From Alphaproteobacteria bacterium (GTDB lineage: Bacteria; Pseudomonadota; Alphaproteobacteria; Elsterales; Elsteraceae), in assembly GCA_013298565.1 (NCBI GenBank), contig JAAFIC010000005.1, forward strand, positions 20,494 to 84,493: 64,000 bases of DNA. The letters are read 5' to 3'. Shown here piece after piece: positions 35,065-43,424 of this stretch. Both the position numbers and the translations under genes were made by a program. The notes beneath the pieces are model-generated. The model did no database searches and was not told the DNA's origin. It worked only from the letters and a program-made list of their open reading frames with translations. Position 1 is the first letter of the stretch, and every line of letters begins with the position of its first letter.

Positions 35065-36474
35065 TCAATCTCCCGTAACGATCCGGTCCATTAACTGCCG
35101 CACGGTCGGAACGAACCCGTTGGCGTAGAACGGGTCTTGCCCGAAGCGATAGGCGTTATGCCCGGCGAACATCAGTTGATGGTCGATGTCGTCGGAGTGG
35201 CTGATTTCCTGCAACGTCTTTTGAATGCAAAAGCTGCGCGGATCGGGTGATTTACCCGTGGTTCCAGCGTCGTTTTGCGCCCAGTTGGAGAAATTGCAGT
35301 GCGAGAGGCACCCCATGCATTCCACCTGATCGGTGCGAATGTTCACACTATCCTCGGGGGTAACGAACACCAGCGTATTTTCCGGCGTCCGCAACGCTTC
35401 GGTGAAGCCTTGAGTAATCCACAGCTCGGCATTGGCCTTATCGGTAGAAGTCACGAATACCGAGCGGCCCCGCGCGCCGATTTTTAGCTCCGTATCATGC
35501 TCGCCGTGGGCATGGGTGGTGAAAGCGATCTGGCGTTCCGAACGGCCTTTGAGGTTCCGCAGGAAGGCATTCTCCACCGCCGAGGAATAAAAGCCGGTGG
35601 GCGAAAAGCGATTGAGATACACATCGCCCGACTTCAGCTCCAGCAAGCGCTTGCGCCACGCGCCGGAAATCGGGCTTTCCTGGGTCAGCAGTGGGCGCGT
35701 GCCGAACTGGAAGCCGACGGGGCCGAGATCGGGGTTGTCAATAAAATCTTGCCACTCGCGCAGAAACCACACACCGCCGGCCATAATGATTGGGGTTTGG
35801 TGCAGGCCGAACTCCCGCATGACTTGGCGCAGTTCGATTAAGCGCGGCAACGGGTCTTCCGGTCTATTCGGGTCTTCTGAGTTGGACAGGCCATTATGAC
35901 CGCCCGCCAGCCAGGGGTCTTCATAAACAACGCCGCCGAGCAAGTCGGGGAAGCGATGATAGGCGCGCTTCCACAACGCCCGGAAAGCGCGCGCTGAGGA
36001 GACGATAGGGTAATAATACACGCCATAGCGCGCGCAAATCTCTGCCACCTTATAGGGCATTCCAGCGCCGCACGTAACACCGTGAATCAGGCCCTTGGAG
36101 CCTTCGAGCACGCCATTCAGAATAATTTCCGAGGCGGCCATTTCCCACAAGATATTCATGTGGATGCGGCCCTGGCCACCCGCCGTTTCGTGGGCGATTT
36201 GAGCCTGGGCGATGCCGCCGCTGATGGAGTAGGCAATCAGCTCTTCATGGCGTTCCCGGCGGGTTTTGCCGTGGTAGATCATTGGGATGATCTGACCGTC
36301 AGCATCATACTGATCGGCATTGACGCCCGAGAAAGTGCCAATCCCGCCCGCAGCAGACCAAGCGCCGGAGCTTTGACCGTTCGAGACCGCAATCCCTTTG
36401 CCACCCTCAACCAGCGGCAGGACTTCCCGTCCCGACATCAAAATCGGATTTAACGCCTTCACCCCGTCCTCCAT
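35065..36474 (-). CDS. Nitronate monooxygenase / 2-nitropropane dioxygenase family
   Basis: GVKALNPILMSGREVLPLVEGGKGIAVSNGQSSGAWSAAGGIGTFSGVNA; PIIMAGGVW. Confidence 0.85.
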   Translation of the reverse strand: MEDGVKALNPILMSGREVLPLVEGGKGIAVSNGQSSGAWSAAGGIGTFSGVNADQYDADGQIIPMIYHGKTRRERHEELIAYSISGGIAQAQIAHETAGGQGRIHMNILWEMAASEIILNGVLEGSKGLIHGVTCGAGMPYKVAEICARYGVYYYPIVSSARAFRALWKRAYHRFPDLLGGVVYEDPWLAGGHNGLSNSEDPNRPEDPLPRLIELRQVMREFGLHQTPIIMAGGVWFLREWQDFIDNPDLGPVGFQFGTRPLLTQESPISGAWRKRLLELKSGDVYLNRFSPTGFYSSAVENAFLRNLKGRSERQIAFTTHAHGEHDTELKIGARGRSVFVTSTDKANAELWITQGFTEALRTPENTLVFVTPEDSVNIRTDQVECMGCLSHCNFSNWAQNDAGTTGKSPDPRSFCIQKTLQEISHSDDIDHQLMFAGHNAYRFGQDPFYANGFVPTVRQLMDRIVTGD

Positions 36475-36706
36475 CCCATCATCGCCGGCTTGGGGCGGGC
36501 AGCCCTTGGCTCGGTCGGCTTGTTGCGGCAGCTTTTAGACGACAGTCGTTGAGCCGCGCTTCATAATTCCTGCCTTTACTATCGGGTTTTTCGTTTCGTT
36601 GCTAGGCCGAACGCATCGGCTTGAAAGCACTTGCCAGCGGCGGGATGCTCGGGTTTGCTGAGGGTCGTTGTTTTGGAAGACAAAAGCTGGTTGGAGGAAT
36701 TACGCG

Positions 36707-37360
36707 ATGGGGCTAACGCTTTTTATCGGCAACAAGAATTATTCATCTTGGTCGCTGCGGCCTTGGCTGGCGCTAAAGTTAGCGCGCGTGCCGTTCGAGG
36801 AAGTATTGATCCCGCTGTATCAAACCACCACGCGGCAAGATATTTTGCGCCATAGCCCCACCGGCAAGGTGCCCGCGCTTAAAATCGACGAAACCGTGAT
36901 CTGGGATAGCCTTGCGATCTGCGAATGGGCCGCCGAACAGGCCCCGGACGCGCAACTTTGGCCGCAGGACACCATCGCTCGCGCCGTCGCGCGCTCGGTT
37001 TCTGCCGAAATGCACTCAGGCTTCGTTGGGTTGCGCTCGGCCTTGCCGATGAATATTCGTCGGTCGGCCCCGCCGCGCGCCCTAACCCCCGCCGCGCAAG
37101 ACGACATTAACCGCATTACCGCCCTATGGCGCGACTGTCGCAAGCGTTTCGGTATCGGCGGCCCGTTCCTGTTCGGCCCCCCGACGATTGCCGACGCGAT
37201 GTTCGCCCCGGTCGTTCACCGCCTGAACAGCTATCTGGTGGAAGTGGATGACGATAGCCGCGCCTATATCGCCGCAATGCTCGCCTTGCCGCCAATGGTG
37301 GAATGGACCGAGGCGGGCAAGCGCGAGCCGTGGATTATCGAAGAGAGCGAGGCGGCGTAG
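36707..37360 (+). CDS. Glutathione S-transferase family protein
   Basis: MGLTLFIGNKNYSSWSLRPWLALKLARVPFEEV. Confidence 0.92.
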   Translation: MGLTLFIGNKNYSSWSLRPWLALKLARVPFEEVLIPLYQTTTRQDILRHSPTGKVPALKIDETVIWDSLAICEWAAEQAPDAQLWPQDTIARAVARSVSAEMHSGFVGLRSALPMNIRRSAPPRALTPAAQDDINRITALWRDCRKRFGIGGPFLFGPPTIADAMFAPVVHRLNSYLVEVDDDSRAYIAAMLALPPMVEWTEAGKREPWIIEESEAA

Positions 37361-37395
37361 CTGGTGTTTTTCGGCTTCCTGTGCTTAACTAAGCC

Positions 37396-37644
37396 ATGAC
37401 CACGCAAACACTGACCGTCAGCATTGATAGCGACACCGCCGCCAAACTTCAGGCGTCGGTGGAGGCTGGCAGCTATGCCACTGTTACCGCAGCGGCCCAA
37501 GCGGCTTTGGCGACGTGGTACGATCCCATCCAAGCCAAAGAAGAACTGCGCCGCCTGTGGCGCGACGGGCTAGCGAGTGGTCCGGGGCGTCCTGGGGAAG
37601 ATGTTTTCCGGGACTTAATGGCCCGCTATAACGATAGCCCGTGA
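37396..37644 (+). CDS. ParD/CopG-like antitoxin
   Basis: MTTQTLTVSIDSDTAAKLQASVEAGSYATVTAAAQAAL; overlaps the downstream toxin. Confidence 0.8.
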   Translation: MTTQTLTVSIDSDTAAKLQASVEAGSYATVTAAAQAALATWYDPIQAKEELRRLWRDGLASGPGRPGEDVFRDLMARYNDSP

Positions 37645-37952
37645 TGCTTCCACTAATTATTCTCGATCTTGCCGAACGGGATTTATTGATCCTTCGGGAG
37701 TATTTGGAAGAGAATTACGGTGTTGTTACGGCGCGTACGGTGCTTCAGCGGCTTCTGTCAGTGTGCAGCCATCTCCAGAAATTACCGCAGCTTGGCCGGT
37801 CTCGTGACGATATCGAGGCGGGTTTACGCTTTTTTCTATGCGATCAAACCGTGCTTTTATATCGGATTGGGGCCGAGCGGTTCGAACTCGTGCGGGTTCT
37901 TGATGCTCGTCAAGATTGGCTTCGCCTGTTGACGACGCCCACCCCCCACTAG
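37641..37952 (+). CDS. ParE/RelE-type toxin
   Basis: LIILDLAERDLLILREYLEENYG...LGRSRDDIEAGLRFFLCDQTVLLYRI. Confidence 0.8.
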   Translation: MMLPLIILDLAERDLLILREYLEENYGVVTARTVLQRLLSVCSHLQKLPQLGRSRDDIEAGLRFFLCDQTVLLYRIGAERFELVRVLDARQDWLRLLTTPTPH

Positions 37953-38087
37953 AGCCGCGCGCCTTAACACTGGCGCGGCTCTATAAGCCGCCATTGAGGC
38001 GGCGGCCAAGGGCGCGGATGCGCCCGCCCGGCGAGGGCTAAGATAAAACTAGAGCGTCTTGCGTCAACCTTTACGCAAGACGCTCTA
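37950..38087. repeat. Modular hairpin element, copy B (composite, plus orientation)
   Basis: TAGAGCCGCGC-12nt-GCGCGGCTCTA; core 37984-38041; TAGAGCGTCTTGCGT-8nt-ACGCAAGACGCTCTA. Confidence 0.92.
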
Positions 38088-38281
38088 GAGCATCGTGCGT
38101 CAACTATGACGCACGATGCTCTCGCTTTCTTTTAGCCCTCGCCGCCAGGTGCGTTGACGCGCCAAGCGCTTGGCCGGGCGCGTCCGCGCCCTTGGCCGCC
38201 GCCTCACCCGACACGCTTGGCGTGTCAAACACGCCTGATGCGGCTTTTAGAGCCGTGCCAGAGTTAAGGCGCGCGGCTCTA
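38087..38281. repeat. Modular hairpin element, copy C (composite, inverted, expanded hairpin tips)
   Basis: AGAGCATCGTGCGTCA-ACTA-TGACGCACGATGCTCT; inverted TTAGCCCTCGCCG...CCGGGCGCGTCCGCGCCCTTGGCCGCCGCC; TAGAGCCGTGC-12nt-GCGCGGCTCTA. Confidence 0.88.
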
Positions 38282-38288
38282 ACCCCCT

Positions 38289-39611
38289 CTACCCCAACCG
38301 TTCAGCCACAATCGGCCCGCGCGCCGGGGCCGTCTCGCCAATCGTCATTGCCGCCTGAACTATCGCCGTTGCCCGCGCGGCTTGAGCTGTATCTCTCACA
38401 TGCAGGCGCGCGAGGGGTTGGCCGGGGCCGACGGATGCGCCAAGCCCGACGATCTCGGTAAGGCCCACCAGCGGATCGACCGGATCGGCGGAGCGAGTGC
38501 GCCCACCGCCGATGGCGACCACGGCTAGGCCAATCTCGCGCGTGTCGATGGCGGTCACAATCCCCGCGCGCGGAGCCGGAATATCAACGGTGAGCGCTGG
38601 AAGCGGCAGATAGTGCGCTTGCTTCTCGAACAGATCAGCAGGGCCACCCAGGGCCACCACCATCCGCGCGAAAATCTCGGCGGCAGCGCCGGAGGCCAGC
38701 GCCGCTTCTGCCTGAGCTTGCGCCTCGGCCAGATCGCCCGCGAGGCGGCTTGCCAGCAGCATTTCGGCGGCGAGGGCAATCGTGACGGCGTGCAAGCGCG
38801 TCTCCCGGCGTGTGCCGCTGAGATAGTCCAGCGCTTCCACGACTTCCACGGCATTGCCCGCTGTCGTGCCGAGCACCTCGTTCATATCGGTAAGAAGCGC
38901 CCGCGTTGGGCAACCCGCGCCATTGGCCACTGTGCAGATGCTGTGCGCGAGGTCGCGCGAGCGGTCCAGCGCGCCCATGAAGGAGCCGGAGCCGAATTTT
39001 ACGTCCATCACCAGGGCATCCAGCCCAGCGGCGAGTTTTTTCGACAGGATCGAGGCGGTAATCAGCGGGATAGATTCCACCGTCGCCGTCACGTCGCGAA
39101 TGCCGTAGAGGCGCTTATCGGCGGGGGCCATAGCGCTGGTTTGCCCGATGATGGCGCAGCCAACCTCTTTCGTCACTTTGGCAAAAAGCTCGGGCGACGG
39201 AATGGCGTTATAGCCGGGAATGCTCTCCAGCTTATCCAGCGTCCCGCCGGTATGCCCCAGCCCGCGCCCGGAGATCATCGGCACCGCCGCGCCGCAAGCC
39301 GCGACAATCGGCGCAAGCATGAGGCTAACTTTATCACCGACGCCGCCCGTGGAATGCTTATCAACGACGGGCCGACCAAGGTTCTGCGGTTTCCAGTTCA
39401 GCACCGCGCCGCTATCGCGCATCCCGCAGGTCAGCGCAATGCGCTCGTCCAGGCTCATGCCTTGGAAGAACACTGCCATGGCGAATGCACCGACTTGTTC
39501 GTCGGCCATGCTGCCCGTCGTAATGCCTTGGACGATAAAGGCGATTTCCTCAGCGGTCAGGGCGTTGCCGTCGCGCTTTTTGCGGATTAGCTCTTGCGGA
39601 AGAAAGCTCAT
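38289..39611 (-). CDS. deoA: Thymidine phosphorylase
   Basis: MSFLPQELIRKKRDGNALTAEEIAFIVQGI...VDKHSTGGVGDKVSLMLAPIVAACG. Confidence 0.95.
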   Translation of the reverse strand: MSFLPQELIRKKRDGNALTAEEIAFIVQGITTGSMADEQVGAFAMAVFFQGMSLDERIALTCGMRDSGAVLNWKPQNLGRPVVDKHSTGGVGDKVSLMLAPIVAACGAAVPMISGRGLGHTGGTLDKLESIPGYNAIPSPELFAKVTKEVGCAIIGQTSAMAPADKRLYGIRDVTATVESIPLITASILSKKLAAGLDALVMDVKFGSGSFMGALDRSRDLAHSICTVANGAGCPTRALLTDMNEVLGTTAGNAVEVVEALDYLSGTRRETRLHAVTIALAAEMLLASRLAGDLAEAQAQAEAALASGAAAEIFARMVVALGGPADLFEKQAHYLPLPALTVDIPAPRAGIVTAIDTREIGLAVVAIGGGRTRSADPVDPLVGLTEIVGLGASVGPGQPLARLHVRDTAQAARATAIVQAAMTIGETAPARGPIVAERLG

Positions 39612-39662
39612 AAAATCACTTTTCTGGATTGACGAGATGCGGAATTTCCGCACTCTTTAGCC

Positions 39663-39795
39663 ATGCACACCGTCATTGAAACGCCAGCTTATCTGGCCTC
39701 CGCGAAGGAGGAAAGCGTCTCCGAGGCGGAGCGGCTGGCTATCGTGACTTTCATTGCCCATACCCAGATGCGGGGGCGATTATGGCCGGATCCCG
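39663..39795 (+). pseudogene. Truncated, frameshifted RelE/HigB-family toxin remnant
   Basis: MHTVIETPAYLASAKEESVSEAERLAIVTFIA then, in another frame, PYPDAGAIMAGS; the rest is missing and runs into the antitoxin. Confidence 0.6.
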
Positions 39796-40072
39796 AATTT
39801 TGCAAGGGGCGCGGGAAGCTCTCGCTTATGCGCGGGGCGACGCTAGTACAGAAGAGTATATTGCACACACTCCTGAAGCTGTGGATGTCCGCGCCATTCG
39901 CCGGAAGCTCGGCTTATCGCAAAAGGCATTCTCCGCCCGCTATGGCTTTTCCTTTGGGCGTATCCGCGATTGGGAGCAGGGCCGATCGAGCATCGACACG
40001 CCCTCCCGTCTGTTGCTGAAGATCATCGAGACCGAACCGGAGGTCGTAGAACGGGCGCTCGCCCTCCGATAG
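39782..40072 (+). CDS. XRE-type antitoxin (NadS/HigA-like), orphan
   Basis: ILQGAREALAYARGDAS...VDVRAIRRKLGLSQKAFSARYGFSFGRIRDWEQGR. Confidence 0.82.
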   Translation: MAGSRILQGAREALAYARGDASTEEYIAHTPEAVDVRAIRRKLGLSQKAFSARYGFSFGRIRDWEQGRSSIDTPSRLLLKIIETEPEVVERALALR

Positions 40073-40082
40073 TGAAGATACC

Positions 40083-40841
40083 TCAATAAGAAGCGCGCGA
40101 CGGTTCAGCCGTGGGGGCAGAATGCCCCAGCGTCCGCAATAAATCATCCAGCAAGGACGAGGCGCCGAAGCGGAAGGTTTCCGGCGTGGCCCAGGCTGGC
40201 CCCATAATTTCGTCGGCCACGGCGAGATAGGCGCGGGCATCGGCCAAAGTCCGCACACCGCCGGAGGCTTTGAAACCCACGTCCGGGTCCATATCGTGAA
40301 TGACCGACAGCATGATACGCGCAGCGTCTAAAGTGGCCCCAACGGCGGTCTTGCCCGTGGAGGTTTTGAGGAAATCTGCGCCCGAGAGAATAGCGGCTTC
40401 CGATGCTTCCCGGATCGCAGTCGGGCTGGCGAGCGCCCCTGTTTCCAAGATCACCTTCAAGATCACCCCGGTTGGGCACACCGCCCGCGCGGCGGCCACA
40501 ATGTCGCGCGCAAAGGTGCGCTTGCCCGACAAGAACGCCTGCCAGGGGAAGACCAGATCAATCTCATCGGCCCCAGCGACCAGGGCGGCCTTAATATCGG
40601 CCTCGATAGTTTTACGCTCTTGCGTGCCGTCGGGGAAATTCACCACCGTCGCAAGCCCGATACGCTGATCGAGCAGCCCATTGGCCAAACCTACGAACGG
40701 CCCGTAGAGACAAATTGCCGCAACCGGCCCGGCGGGAGTCACGGCCTTCCCGCACAGGGCGCGAATGGTCGCGTCTGTATCGGTATCGTTCAGCGAGGTC
40801 AGGTCCAGCAGGGCCAGCGCGCGGGCAGCGGTTTCCGTCAT
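40083..40841 (-). CDS. deoC: Deoxyribose-phosphate aldolase
   Basis: AGADEIDLVFPW; ADFLKTSTGKTAVGATLDAARIM; GFKASGGVRTLADA. Confidence 0.95.
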   Translation of the reverse strand: MTETAARALALLDLTSLNDTDTDATIRALCGKAVTPAGPVAAICLYGPFVGLANGLLDQRIGLATVVNFPDGTQERKTIEADIKAALVAGADEIDLVFPWQAFLSGKRTFARDIVAAARAVCPTGVILKVILETGALASPTAIREASEAAILSGADFLKTSTGKTAVGATLDAARIMLSVIHDMDPDVGFKASGGVRTLADARAYLAVADEIMGPAWATPETFRFGASSLLDDLLRTLGHSAPTAEPSRASY

Positions 40842-41647
40842 GTCCCCATATCCTCCAGCAAGGCGATAACCAACCGCGTGAGGTCTTTTCCCGCCTGTGC
40901 TGCCAGCTTTAAGGTATGAGCATGGCTTAAGGCGGTATCGCTGAGACCTTCACCGAGATTGGTAATGGCTGATACCCCAGCGACGGTTAAACCGCAATGG
41001 CGCGCGAGAATTACTTCCGGCACCGTGCTCATGCCCACGGCATCACCGCCTAAGCGCTGGAAGGCCCGAATTTCGGCGGGGGTCTCGAAACAGGGGCCAG
41101 TAACGGCGATGTAAACCCCCTCTTGCAGCGGAATCCCCAAGGTTTCCGCCCTTGCCCGAATTTTGGCGCGCGTTTCGGCATCATAGGCATTGGCCATGGG
41201 CGGAAAGCGCGGGCCGATAGTCTCGTCGTTCGGGCCAATCAGCGGATTGCCGTTCATCAGATTGATGTGATCGGCAATGAGCATTAGCGCGCCCGGCGCC
41301 AAATCGAGCCGTAGGGAGCCTGCGGCGTTGGTGACGATTAAAAGCTCGGCCCCCAACCCCCTCATCGCCCGGATCGGCACTGCCATACCCGCGAGACCCT
41401 CGCCCTCATATACATGCTTGCGGCCCTTGAACCCGGCAACGGCAACGCCGCCCAAAGTGCCCAGCACTAACTCGCCCGAATGCCCGGCAACGGTAGAGCT
41501 TGGAAAGCCCGGAATTTCGGCATAGGGAATAACAATCGGGTTTTCGATTTGATCGGCCAGCCCGCCTAAGCCGGACCCGAGAATAATCGCGACGCGCGGG
41601 GTAAAGCCGGGGGCTTTGGCGCGGATCGTCTCGATAGCAGTCGTCAT
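40838..41647 (-). CDS. punA: Purine-nucleoside phosphorylase
   Basis: MTTAIETIRAKAPGFTPRVAIILGSGLGGLADQ...; VTNAAGSLRLDLAPGALMLIADHINLMNGNPLIG. Confidence 0.93.
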   Translation of the reverse strand: MTTAIETIRAKAPGFTPRVAIILGSGLGGLADQIENPIVIPYAEIPGFPSSTVAGHSGELVLGTLGGVAVAGFKGRKHVYEGEGLAGMAVPIRAMRGLGAELLIVTNAAGSLRLDLAPGALMLIADHINLMNGNPLIGPNDETIGPRFPPMANAYDAETRAKIRARAETLGIPLQEGVYIAVTGPCFETPAEIRAFQRLGGDAVGMSTVPEVILARHCGLTVAGVSAITNLGEGLSDTALSHAHTLKLAAQAGKDLTRLVIALLEDMGT

Positions 41648-41979
41648 AGAACAGGCTCCTCGAACGGGTGACGGCCTGCGCGGTCTTCGATCTCGACGAC
41701 CCACAGGTCGGGATCTCTGCGGCGGGCGCGGGAAATTGTCTCTTCGGCATCGGCTTCGGGAATAAGGTCGGGGCCGGAGGCGCGCAGCCACGCTTTCGCG
41801 CCCTCAAGGGTACGGGTTTGGGTCAGGACCGTGCAGCCTGCCGCGCCCTGATTGATGACGACAAGCACGGCCCCCGCCTGCGGGTCGCCCTTATGGCGCA
41901 CCATCATCGAGATACCCAGGGCGTTCCAGCGCCGGATATGAGCGCGCAACCAAAAATCGGTGGCGAGGCCGCTGGTCAT
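41644..41979 (-). CDS. DUF1491 family protein
   Basis: MTSGLATDFWLRAHIRRWNALGISMMVRHKGDPQAGAVLVVINQ. Confidence 0.8.
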   Translation of the reverse strand: MTSGLATDFWLRAHIRRWNALGISMMVRHKGDPQAGAVLVVINQGAAGCTVLTQTRTLEGAKAWLRASGPDLIPEADAEETISRARRRDPDLWVVEIEDRAGRHPFEEPVL

Positions 41980-42455
41980 GCCAGCGGCGCATCCGGCAAA
42001 TGGCCCGAGGGTAGATGGCCTGGGGGTAGATGGCCTAGGGGTAGATGATTGGGGCCGAAAGCGCGGGGGAGAAGCGCGCCCAGAGTGACGATCTCGAAGC
42101 TGCCATCGGCGGCTGCAATCGCAATCGGCGTTTCCACGCTGCCAAACTCGAACAGGCGCTGGCGGCAACCGCCGCAGGGCGTGCAGAGATCGGGGCCGGA
42201 GCCGATAACGGCAACCGCCCTTAACCGCCGCGCGCCATTCGCCACCATCGTGCCGATAGCGCAGGCTTCGGCACAGCTCCCTTGCGGATAGGCCGCGTTT
42301 TCCACATTCGCGCCCACGAAAATCTGCCCGCTCGGCGTGAGCAGGGCCGCGCCGACGTGATAGTGAGAATAGGGCGCATAGGCGTGGCGGCGCACGGCCA
42401 TCGCTGCCGCCACGAGGGCCTTGAAATCAATTACATCAGTCATCGTATCGGTCAT
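41976..42455 (-). CDS. cdd: Cytidine deaminase with repetitive C-terminal tail
   Basis: AYAPYSHYHVGAALLTPSGQIFVGANVENAAYPQGSCAEACAIG; CTPCGGCRQ; start 42455. Confidence 0.93.
   Translation of the reverse strand: MTDTMTDVIDFKALVAAAMAVRRHAYAPYSHYHVGAALLTPSGQIFVGANVENAAYPQGSCAEACAIGTMVANGARRLRAVAVIGSGPDLCTPCGGCRQRLFEFGSVETPIAIAAADGSFEIVTLGALLPRAFGPNHLPLGHLPPGHLPSGHLPDAPLA
42001..42045. repeat. 15-bp tandem repeat (3 copies plus degenerate fourth) in the cdd 3' end
   Basis: TGGCCCGAGGGTAGA / TGGCCTGGGGGTAGA / TGGCCTAGGGGTAGA; encodes GHLP[L/P/S]. Confidence 0.85.
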
Positions 42456-43414
42456 CGGGATTTCACATAGGGCAGGCCAATGGCTTTCGGTGCGACGGCT
42501 TTTCCGACGAACCCAGCCAGCAGCAGAACCGTGAGAATATAGGGAACGGCTTGGATGAACTGCACCGAGACTTCGCCGATAATCGGCAACGGCACGCCCT
42601 GCAAGCGCACTTGCAGCGCGTCGGTGAAGGCAAACAGCAGGCAGGCGAACAGCGTAGGCCAGGGCTTCCACTTACCAAAGATGAGGGCCGCTAAGGCAAG
42701 ATAGCCTTTCCCGGCGGTCATATCCTGCAAAAACCCGCTTGATTGTGCGATGGAAAGGTAGCCCCCCGCCATACCGCATAGCACCCCGTTGCAGGCGAGC
42801 GCCAGATAGCGGGTGCGCGCAACGCTGACCCCGGCGGTATCGACCGCGTGGGGATTATCGCCAACGGCCCGCAGGCGTAACCCGAAGCGGGTTTTATACA
42901 GGATATAGGCGACCAGCGGCACGATCAGCGCGGTTAGATAGACGGGGGCGGTGTGGCCGGAAATCACATCGCTATAAAGCCGCCCGAGAATTGGCACGTC
43001 TTGAAGGGTTTCTGCCAGCGGCAGATCAATGGGCCGGAACCGCCCCTCCGTGGGCAGGATCGGCGTGCGCCCGCCCTCGTGGAACCAGGCGGAGGCCAGC
43101 GTGGGGGTAATTCCAGCCGCGACAATATTGATCGCCATACCGGAAACCATCTGATTACCGTTGTGCGTGACGCAGGCGAAGGCATGAACCATCGACAGCC
43201 CCAAGGCGGTCAGCATAGCCGCCAGCAGCCCCAGCCAAGGGTCTGCCGCAATAAAGGCCACCGCGCCGCCGGCAAAGGCCGCTGCCAACATTTTGCCTTC
43301 AAGTCCAATATCGACAACGCCAGCGCGTTCGGAAAACAGCCCCGCCAACCCTGCCAGCACCAGCGGGGTCGCTACGCGGAAGGTGGCGTCGAGCATGGAA
43401 ACGAGCATATCCAT
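42452..43414 (-). CDS. Nucleoside-type ABC transporter permease
   Basis: LAGLAGLFSERAGVVDIGLEGKMLAAAFAGG; clustered with BMP-type SBP and ATPase. Confidence 0.9.
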   Translation of the reverse strand: MDMLVSMLDATFRVATPLVLAGLAGLFSERAGVVDIGLEGKMLAAAFAGGAVAFIAADPWLGLLAAMLTALGLSMVHAFACVTHNGNQMVSGMAINIVAAGITPTLASAWFHEGGRTPILPTEGRFRPIDLPLAETLQDVPILGRLYSDVISGHTAPVYLTALIVPLVAYILYKTRFGLRLRAVGDNPHAVDTAGVSVARTRYLALACNGVLCGMAGGYLSIAQSSGFLQDMTAGKGYLALAALIFGKWKPWPTLFACLLFAFTDALQVRLQGVPLPIIGEVSVQFIQAVPYILTVLLLAGFVGKAVAPKAIGLPYVKSR

Positions 43415-43424
43415 TGCGGCCCCC

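Noticed and set aside
37950-38281. CRISPR array or plain Rho-independent terminators
   Set aside because: No regular repeat-spacer pattern and no T runs of terminator type; composite conserved core and inverted pairing point to a modular element instead
42046-42168. N-terminal extension of the DUF1491 ORF (PRPSTPRPST repeat)
   Set aside because: It is the cdd 15-bp repeat read in the wrong frame; DUF1491 starts at 41979
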